DNA from: Botryococcus braunii
Taxonomy: Eukaryota > Chlorophyta > Trebouxiophyceae
Assembly: GCA_002005505.1 (NCBI GenBank)
Contig: KV908415.1
Coordinates: 296,752-320,144, forward strand
Length of the DNA: 23,393 bases
Direction of reading: 5' to 3'
The translations under genes were made by a program, and so were the position numbers. Under the pieces are notes generated by a model, which saw only the letters and a program-made list of their open reading frames with translations, had not been told where the DNA came from and ran no database searches. This document shows positions 9,939 through 18,104 of this stretch, one piece after another. Numbering within the stretch: the stretch's first letter is position 1; every line of letters begins with the position of its first letter.

Positions 9939-10476
9939 CCCCCCCCCCCCCCCCCCCAAAAAAAAGGGTTGTGGAGGGCGTGGCCGTGGAGGTGTGGGAT
10001 TCTAAAAAGAAACCCTCCAAAACCCTGTGGAAACCCTTCGAAACCCTCGGAAACCACCTGTCGGACCCTATCTGTCCCCACGATAACCCCACACACCCTC
10101 GCGCTCGCCTCACCGTCCCCAAGCCCACAAGCGGTATAAGCCAAATTTGGGATTCCGCCAGTCGGCTTTATAATGCGAAGCGCGCTCTACAGTGAGTTTT
10201 GGGTTCCCGACGGATCGCGTCGTTCCCCAACCTGCCGTTCTCTTCTACCGCCTGAAACCCTACCCCGTGAATACCCCGACAAAACCCCACCGGAACCCTC
10301 ACCTCCAACCCCACTGAAACTCTTGCCATGTACACACTTTAACTACTGAAAACCCCCGCCAAACTCTCTGCGAAGACTAAAATTCCATCGGTGCCATCTA
10401 TTGCATTGCAAGGCTCACCGAGTGACTTCGATGTGACCTTCCTTTCAAAGACAGGTCTCGCCGAACGCAAACCCTA
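9939..10476. repeat. Poly-C/poly-A tract followed by AAACCCT-rich sequence
   Basis: Nineteen C (9939-9957) abut eight A (9958-9965). AAACCCT then occurs at 10010, 10020, 10031 and 10041 with 10-11 bp spacing, a short degenerate tandem array. AAACCCTA, a permutation of the plant/green-algal telomere unit, occurs at 10255 and 10469. There is no true telomeric run. No gene is seen, and open frames here reflect the repeat. Confidence 0.6.
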
Positions 10477-11596
10477 GGGCCTTCGCCGATGTTGACTTCA
10501 TAGCCCTCGACGGCCCACTTCGAAGGGAGTCGAATTCGTGAAATTTCCTCTCGATTTGGTCCCAATTGGAATATTTGAATGTGCCCCGCCCATACACCCT
10601 ACCGTTCTTGCAGTTCAAACTCTCCACTTGCCAGCTGCAGCCCGTCGACGCGTCTCAGTGTATATTCCATGGCCATGCCTTCAACGTGCCTCCACTCCCC
10701 CTTATCCGTATGCCCATTGGCTTAGGTCCATTTGCCCTTACGGAAAGTTCCTGTGCCGCTTGCCGTCTTCCCAATTCCCTTCGGACGGACACGAGCCCAT
10801 AGTGCAACTAGTGCCCCGTACCACTAGCACTAGTATACTATTGCCCGGCAGCAGTGCCCCGTATTTACATTCCAACCATATATACATCCATCAACTTATA
10901 AACCAGATGCATCCCTTTTATGCGGCATGGTGGCCACCCGTCGTACCTTGGGAGATGTGTAAATGAATATGCCAGGCTCGTGCACGTGCATGCGCCATTT
11001 CCCGTTGACGTTAGTCCTACAAAGCCCCCCCCCCCCCCGGGGGGGACTATATATACGTAGGTACCTTTCAGTACCGCCCTTATAATTAGTGTACTCGCCC
11101 CACCCATGCCATTGCCGAGCTTCCATTCTCCCACGTACATAGAGCAATCGTCTCAGATCAATTCACCTTCGCCATGCGGCTGGCCTTCCCGCCTAAAGTT
11201 CCTGTACTTACGATCTCCGCCGTCTCAGGTATTTTCCCCATCGCCATCCGTTTTGCCTTTGCGCCAAAAGCACCGGTACGTACTCCCATCCTTCCGGGTC
11301 ACTTCACCTTCGCCATCCAGCCGGCCTTCTACCCAATTGCCATTAACCTTACTTCCATCCTTCCAGGTCATTTCACCTTCGCCATGCCGCTCGCCTTCCT
11401 TCCAGGAGCCCTTGTACTTAAACTGATAAGCTCCATCGTTACTGGTCATGTCACCTTTGCCATCCTGTAGGCCTTCCTTCCAAAAGCCCACGAACTTACT
11501 TCCATCAGCCCAGGTCATTGTACCGTGGCCATGCGGCTTGCCTTCCTCCCAACAGCCTTCGTAAGAACAACGGTCCTTTTCCGTGACAGTCCGGCC
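10445..11596 (-). pseudogene. MORN-repeat protein, degenerate copy
   Basis: Read on the minus strand from a possible AG acceptor at 11598-11597, the frame gives successive MORN repeats (YEGCWEEGKPHGHGTMTWADG, then GSWKEGERHGEGEMTWKDG, then GNWVEGRLDGEGEVTRKDG). The same frame then meets TGA at 11227-11225 and again at 11155-11153, one 72-nt repeat apart. Both fall where other repeats have Trp. The following repeat (YVGEWKLGN, then GWGEYTNYKGG) needs a frame change. Further fragments include EGNWEDGKRHR at about 10740-10800 and a C-terminal part near 10445-10715 (GRGTFKYSNWDQIERKF). A 14-C/7-G run (11025-11045) interrupts it. MORN repeats typically mediate membrane or phospholipid association and scaffolding. 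Two nonsense codons plus a frameshift make this a relic; additional introns are the alternative. Confidence 0.7.
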
Positions 11597-11597
11597 C

Positions 11598-11817
11598 TAG
11601 TATTACCACTAATAGTATTACCACTAATAGTATTACCACTAAAAAAACGTTTTGTGAGTTACTTATTGTAACGGTATCTCTTACTTTACCGCATTTACTG
11701 ATGTAGACGCGTGTACAAGAGAGTGTACTATTAGTAATAGTATTACTACTACCGAAGCCATTTTATGAGTTACTTATTGTAACGGTATCTCTTACTTGTA
11801 CCTCTATTACTGATGTA
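11598..11817. repeat. 15-bp tandem repeat (three copies) and a pair of ~57-bp direct repeats
   Basis: TAGTATTACCACTAA occurs three times head to tail at 11598-11642. Segments 11651-11707 and 11762-11817 are direct repeats sharing 32 identical bases (from TGAGTTACTTATTGTAACGG) and a similar end (TTACTGATGTA). Between them lies an odd-length palindrome TACTATTA-G-TAATAGTA. The block abuts the 5' end of the minus-strand MORN pseudogene. Confidence 0.85.
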
Positions 11818-11822
11818 CAATC

Positions 11823-12470
<648 letters not shown>

Positions 12471-12871
12471 ATTGCACGTGAGACTGCATCGGCTAGGTAG
12501 CTATGTGTCGGATATACTGCAGCATGGTGGAAGGCAGCTACGGATACGTCTAGAAAGTCTTCCTTGCACCTTCATATAACATTTTTGATTTATTATTGCG
12601 ACTTCACACAATACGTCAGTCCAGGCTGTACATTGTCTGTAATACAGAAGCACCCGCGCCTGAGACGTCCTCAGGTCGGCTGGCCGAGATACTCTTCAAT
12701 GTCGCGCTGCAGTGAACAAAAACTTTCACGGATCGTTTTGGAGTCCGAACAACTGGATTAACTCGTTTGGGTAATTCCGTTCAAAACCACCGGAGACAAG
12801 AGTATTTCCACCCGGCCCTCTAAAAAATTTGAAACTGTGAGGTTAAAATTGAAAACAGCAGCTGAGCAGTC
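12471..12871. other. 5' flank of the three-exon gene, no gene seen
   Basis: No coding frame beyond short shadows. The stretch should include the promoter and 5' UTR of the gene starting at 12872. No TATA box or other element could be assigned. Confidence 0.3.
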
Positions 12872-14220
<1,349 letters not shown>

Positions 14221-14793
14221 AAGACGATAAGCACCATCCACGATGTGTGTGTGGCTAGCGCATGCTGGGGAGACACGTGGGAAGACAATGTGATTTCCTT
14301 ATGTGATGAGCGATTGGAAGACCAATGTGCGGAGTAGTTGATTTCTTATGTGAACAGCTCTGGCAAGCGCCCCTTCCAATCACGCCCGGGAATCATTCAG
14401 TAGTTTAAGCTTGGGATGTAAGGCTGGGATGATTAATGATCGCAAAATTTGGATCCGGTGTTCAACTACTTCATTTGCCAGCGCAGCTGGATAACACGCA
14501 ACCGTACGGCTATGATGTCATAATATATTATTTAAAACAATAGCTAGTAATAGGAATCAAGGTATAAAGTGTTAAATAAACTGTCTAGGCGCACACTGTG
14601 AAACAAAATCCTTGAGCTACAGCTACATCTAGAGGGGCATACCAAACATATGTTGGCCCATGTTAAGGGGCGCAACCCAACTCGTAGGTGGCCAGCTATG
14701 ACTTGGGTTTCTACGAAACGTCTCTTGCATGATTCCACATCCTTTAATAACCTTTTGGAGCCGGAAAAATTCCCTCTGCCTGGCCCCAATAGC
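14221..14793. other. Non-coding stretch, no gene supported
   Basis: 3' flank of the three-exon gene. A motif like TGATTTC.TTATGTGA is present twice (about 14290 and 14340). A minus-strand frame at 14544-14789 has ordinary composition but no family, splice support or similarity that I recognise. Confidence 0.3.
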
Positions 14794-14841
14794 AGTACTA
14801 CAAAAGATCTTTTGTAGTACTAATTATAATCTAGATTATAA
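14794..14841. repeat. Perfect 28-bp palindrome plus perfect 18-bp palindrome
   Basis: 14794-14821 is exactly self-complementary (arm AGTACTACAAAAGA). After two bases, 14824-14841 is a second exact palindrome (TTATAATCTAGATTATAA). The layout matches 5733-5778, but the sequences differ apart from a shared AGTACT. Confidence 0.95.
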
Positions 14842-14985
14842 CTAATTTCTATATTTGATCAACGGATGTGCACATATGTACACATGTGGAGCTTCCCTGC
14901 ATACGACATCTAAACCATACAATGGTCAAGACCTAGATCCACTCGGGTATCCTGGCTTGATATTTTGAATCATTTCTAGCTGCAG

Positions 14986-15867
14986 GCTGATGGGTACTTA
15001 CGTGCGGGGTTGCAGCGTAACGTACCTTCCCAAGCCGTGGCCACGACTACGGGTGATTTCTTCAAGGTCGACTTTACTTTCCGTGATGTGGACAGCAACT
15101 TACACGAAGGCCAGTACGAGGGGTTCATGAAAGACGGGGAGCCTTGCTATGGCCGTTTCGAGGACCCAACCAAACGTTTCATATACCAGGGGGGTTGGTT
15201 GGATAGCAAGTTCCATGGGTATGGGGAGATCGAAATAACTCATGCGAACGGGGATCAGGAAAAGTACAGTGGGGGTTGGATGGGCGGCACAAAACATGGG
15301 TATGGCAAACTCAAGATAACTCGTGCCGACAGGGCTGAGAAAACGTATAATGGGGGCTGGAAAGGCGGCAAAAGGTGTGGGTATGGCGAGGTCCGCAAAC
15401 CTGGCTTGGGAACGTATGTGGGGGGTATGAAGGATGACAAGGCGCAGGGCCATGGCATGTTCAGCTTTTCTTGCGGGGAAACGTATGTGGGGGGTATGAA
15501 GGACGGCAAGATACACGGGCATGGCCAGCGCAGCTATGCCGACGGGAGAAAGTATGTGGGGGGTAAGAAGGACGGCAAGATGCATGGGCATGGCGAGTTC
15601 AGCTTCGCCAGCGGGGTGAAGTATGTCGGGGGTTGGAAGGACGACAAGATGCATGGGCATGGCGAGATCAGCGTCAACAATGTGGACACGTATGTTGGGG
15701 GCATGAAGGATAATAAGATGTATGGGCATGCGGAGTGTAGCTATGTGGGGGGGATGAAGGACGGCAAGAGGAACGGGTATGGCGTCTACAGCATACCTGG
15801 CTTGGTAAACTATGAGGGGGGTTGGAAGGAGGACCAGAGGCATGGACAGTTGGATAATGAAATATGA
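14986..15867 (+). CDS. MORN-repeat protein, intact terminal exon
   Basis: The frame opens just after a TAG at 14977 and a CTGCAG acceptor (14980-14985), and runs 293 codons to TGA at 15865-15867. There is no ATG near its start, so an upstream exon is expected but not identified; a TTG start at 15010 is unlikely. About eleven MORN repeats of 23-27 residues follow a short lead (TFRDVDSNLHEGQ). Examples are YQGGWLDSKFHGYGEIEI, YVGGWKDDKMHGHGEISV and YEGGWKEDQRHGQLDNEI. Repeats 5-8 are nearly identical at DNA level (69-bp units starting ACGTATGTGGGGGG or similar), suggesting recent tandem expansion. Repeat 9 is shortened to 17 residues. MORN arrays usually dock proteins to membranes or phosphoinositides. 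No kinase, SET or other catalytic domain is attached here. The stop codon lies at the edge of a palindrome at 15866-15881. Confidence 0.75.
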   Translation, partial: ADGYLRAGLQRNVPSQAVATTTGDFFKVDFTFRDVDSNLHEGQYEGFMKDGEPCYGRFEDPTKRFIYQGGWLDSKFHGYGEIEITHANGDQEKYSGGWMGGTKHGYGKLKITRADRAEKTYNGGWKGGKRCGYGEVRKPGLGTYVGGMKDDKAQGHGMFSFSCGETYVGGMKDGKIHGHGQRSYADGRKYVGGKKDGKMHGHGEFSFASGVKYVGGWKDDKMHGHGEISVNNVDTYVGGMKDNKMYGHAECSYVGGMKDGKRNGYGVYSIPGLVNYEGGWKEDQRHGQLDNEI

Positions 15868-15881
15868 ACTAGTACTAGTTC
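15866..15881. repeat. Perfect 16-bp palindrome overlapping the MORN stop codon
   Basis: GAACTAGTACTAGTTC is exactly self-complementary. Its first two bases are the last two of the TGA stop at 15865-15867. CTAGTAC appears again at 15885. Confidence 0.9.
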
Positions 15882-15976
15882 GGCCTAGTACGTCCATTTC
15901 GCGGCCGATGGGCTTGCAAGATATCGATGGGCTTCAATTGAGTAAATTATACACTCGCTCGCGGTAAGCTGTACAC

Positions 15977-16092
15977 TTTGGCGAGCTCAGCTTGGCCAAC
16001 GGGGACACGTATGTAGGGGGTTAAAGGACGGCAAGAATCATGGATATGGCAAGTACAGCCGCACCCAGGGGTACAACAATGAGCGGTACTAA
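15977..16092 (+). pseudogene. MORN-repeat relic with frameshift
   Basis: GGC GAG CTC AGC ... encodes GELSLANGDTYVGG, matching the repeats of the upstream gene, and then hits TAA at 16021. Shifting frame restores KDGKNHGYGKYSRTQGYNNERY, ending at TAA 16090-16092. Compared with the GGTTGGAAGGAC seen in intact repeats, this copy has GGTTAAAGGAC, a one-base loss. It looks like the broken end of a duplicated MORN gene. Confidence 0.65.
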
Positions 16093-16368
16093 AGAATACG
16101 TGGCTTGCCTCGAGTACTCCACGTTTGACTTAAAGGCGTCTAGCTCTACTTTTAAGGATGCATCAAGGGACCTGTTGTCTCGGGAAATAACTTTACGTTT
16201 AATTGATGCCAAAACATAAATAAGCGCGCGTTTAAGATACCTTGTATGGCGCGGTATATGGGTTTTAAGGTTTTCAGCACCCTTGCTAATCGCTACCCTT
16301 GCTTCAGCTACCCTTGCTAATTGCTTCAGGGTAGACCACTGCATGACTGCACAGCCCTTTTTACCCAT
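16021..16368 (-). CDS. Hypothetical 115-aa ORF with a hydrophobic C-terminal segment
   Basis: ATG at 16368-16366, stop at 16021. The N-terminal half is basic and helical with small internal repeats (LKQLARVAEARVAISKG). The last residues, SLVPLIVVPLGAAVLAISMI followed by LAVL, form a plausible single membrane anchor. That tail is the antisense of the MORN relic at 15977-16092, and antisense MORN sequence is hydrophobic in general. It is therefore either an overprinted tail-anchored protein or a chance ORF. No homologue recognised. Confidence 0.2.
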   Translation of the reverse strand: MGKKGCAVMQWSTLKQLARVAEARVAISKGAENLKTHIPRHTRYLKRALIYVLASIKRKVISRDNRSLDASLKVELDAFKSNVEYSRQATYSLVPLIVVPLGAAVLAISMILAVL

Positions 16369-16481
16369 GGCTGCCGCCGTCTTGTGTAAAGGGTCATAAG
16401 AACGAAGAGGCTGAAGCGATTAGCAAGGTGGATCCTAAAGATTAAAGATTGCAACGGTTGTACGACAATGACAATGACAAT

Positions 16482-16688
<207 letters not shown>

Positions 16689-16732
16689 GCGGTGTGATGT
16701 AGCTTGTGTAGGACCGTGGAGCTGGTATCTAC

Positions 16733-16787
16733 AGAGTAGCGCAAGCCGTTGGATTCTTGCAGCACGTGAGCACAAAACATGTGCCCC
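16733..16787 (+). repeat. Dispersed repeat, copy 2
   Basis: Diverged copy of 9090-9156: GTAGCGCAAGCC followed by GCAGCACGTGAGCACAAAAC and ATGTGCC. Confidence 0.55.
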
Positions 16788-16898
16788 ATATATGTGCATA
16801 GGTTACCTTCATAGCCCACGAGACTCCCTCCGTTCCATGCTCCCTCAATTTTGTTCATTGGAAAATGTGACTGTGCACCGGTGCCGCCCGTCATTCTT

Positions 16899-17006
16899 TT
16901 AGGTTAAAGTCTCTACTTGCCAGCCCGTCTCGGGATCAGTGTATATCCCATGTCCATGCGCCATGGCATGCCTCTCACCATGCCTCCACTCCCCTTCTAC
17001 GTGCAC
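16899..17006 (-). pseudogene. MORN-repeat relic next to the copia 5' LTR
   Basis: Minus-strand reading gives VEGEWRHGERHA, then HGHGIYTDPETGWQVETLT and TAA at 16901-16899. The DNA matches the degenerate MORN pseudogene near 10613-10715, which shares CTTGCCAG, CAGTGTATAT.CCATG.CCATGC and GTGCCTCCACTCCCC-like blocks. A TGA closes the frame just upstream, and the LTR begins 14 bp beyond. Whether the insertion split a longer MORN copy cannot be judged without the 3' flank. Confidence 0.55.
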
Positions 17007-17223
17007 CGCTAATCAATATTTGTTGAGTTCTGAACATTATTATTGAATGCCTTGTGCTTTAAGTGATCTTCATGTGTGCACTATTAGGATATGGGTCCAT
17101 TGAGAACATAAGGTACCTTGAGACACGGCAGATTCTGGACGTTTTCGAACATAAGGTACAATCCTATCTAGATCACACGTTTGTCGGATGAACTCTTAAG
17201 GCTGCCCCACCGGAGTGAATACC

Positions 17224-17358
17224 AACTGGTTGTGAAAGATGCTGGGCATCACCAGATGCTAGTCTTGTCCGACAGTTGTGTGTGGCACTCAGCAGACAGT
17301 CGTACGGACTGTAGCTGGAGTAACTTCGTCTATTGACGACCTGTCTGCTTTGTACAGG
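17224..17358 (+). repeat. 135-bp direct repeat in the LTR, copy 1
   Basis: Identical base for base to 17552-17686, offset 328 bp. Starts AACTGGTTGTGAAAGATGC and ends TTTGTACAGG. It includes the small hairpin ACAGTC-GTACG-GACTGT. The first copy is followed by TACGGTGCGG, so its end reads CAG|GTACGG, which resembles a splice donor. Confidence 0.97.
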
Positions 17359-17551
17359 TACGGTGCGGCAGTGTGTGTTGTATCATTGTTGCTATTGTGA
17401 GAGTGAACAAGCTTAGTGTACCCTGTAGTCACTCAAACAGATAAGGGACAGTGACTTCAGGGAGTATAGGCATGTACTTGAACGTAGCCGTCTAGAGCCT
17501 TATCTAGTGATTGCTTGATCGGTGCTTGTGTACAAGATAATGATGTAACGT

Positions 17552-17686
17552 AACTGGTTGTGAAAGATGCTGGGCATCACCAGATGCTAGTCTTGTCCGA
17601 CAGTTGTGTGTGGCACTCAGCAGACAGTCGTACGGACTGTAGCTGGAGTAACTTCGTCTATTGACGACCTGTCTGCTTTGTACAGG
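17552..17686 (+). repeat. 135-bp direct repeat in the LTR, copy 2
   Basis: Identical to 17224-17358, separated from it by 193 bp. The second copy leads directly into the last 28 bp of the LTR. Confidence 0.97.
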
Positions 17687-17714
17687 GAAAGCCGATTGCC
17701 CATAACCTTTCACA

Positions 17715-17746
17715 GGTTATGGGCCCACGCCCTTCCAGCTGAGCCA
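17715..17746 (+). promoter_or_regulatory. Primer-binding site for the 5' half of initiator tRNA-Met
   Basis: GGTTATGGGCCCA directly follows the LTR end. Its complement, TGGGCCCATAACC, is the conserved anticodon arm of eukaryotic initiator tRNA-Met. Drosophila copia has the same GGTTATGGGCCCA start and is known to be primed by a cleaved 5' half of that tRNA. Here the complement continues as TGGCTCAGCTGGAAGGGCG before TGGGCCC, resembling the tRNA D-arm (I recall TGGCGCAGCGGAAGCG in plants). Confidence 0.8.
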
Positions 17747-17813
17747 AGTAAAAGCAGGAGTGAAGGTCGTCTACGGATGGGTCAGACGTAAGCGTCAACA
17801 AAGGAGCTCGAGC

Positions 17814-17897
17814 ATGGCGCAGCGGCGCAAGGGAACTCGAGTGTACCAGGACCATTATCTTACTCACAGTTTACCTTTCTGGGAAATTCATAATTGA
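17814..17897 (+). CDS. Short upstream ORF in the copia leader (27 codons)
   Basis: The first ATG after the LTR in GAGCATGG context encodes MAQRRKGTRVYQDHYLTHSL... and stops at TGA 17895-17897. It is in the same frame as the polyprotein but 207 bp upstream of it. It could reduce initiation at 18105 if translated, or it may be incidental. Confidence 0.35.
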   Translation: MAQRRKGTRVYQDHYLTHSLPFWEIHN

Positions 17898-18104
17898 AGT
17901 TTTAGCTGTGCTTTATCATTCATAGACGTTGTCTAGAAGCACTGAGTGAGTCGGGCCGGACTCCGGCGCAAACTTCTGAGGGGAACATATCTGCTACTAC
18001 TGTGCAAGACTGGCTGGTAAATTTCCATGACATGGAGGGAATTGTAGGGTATTGCTGCATTCCAGAAGTTTATGAGTAAGTTTGGCTGGTGAAGTGACAA
18101 TAGT

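Larger units (their letters stand above)
17021..17714 (+). repeat. 5' LTR of the copia element
   Basis: 694 bp, beginning TGTTGAG and ending TTTCACA (TGT...ACA). The left border is fixed by the identical start of the 3' LTR at 23337, the right border by the adjoining primer-binding site. It contains an exact 135-bp internal duplication and CATAAGGTAC at 17107-17116 and 17150-17159. Transcription start and R region cannot be placed by eye; TGTAA at 17544 is a possible polyadenylation signal. Confidence 0.85.

Noticed and set aside
14544..14789. 81-aa minus-strand ORF
   Set aside because: Ordinary shadow-length frame in non-coding DNA with no family, splice or context support.
15100..15897. 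265-aa minus-strand ORF rich in Pro/Leu/Ile/His
   Set aside because: It is the antisense of the MORN repeats; its apparent repeat structure and hydrophobicity follow from the sense codons.
17796..17800. CAACA as an alternative LTR end, which would mirror the TGTTG start
   Set aside because: No primer site follows it, whereas GGTTATGGGCCCA directly follows TTTCACA at 17714, as in Drosophila copia.
17815..17825. TGGCGCAGCGG in the copia leader, identical to a tRNA A-box
   Set aside because: No B-box or tRNA fold follows within range, and the bases fall inside the short upstream ORF; treated as chance.
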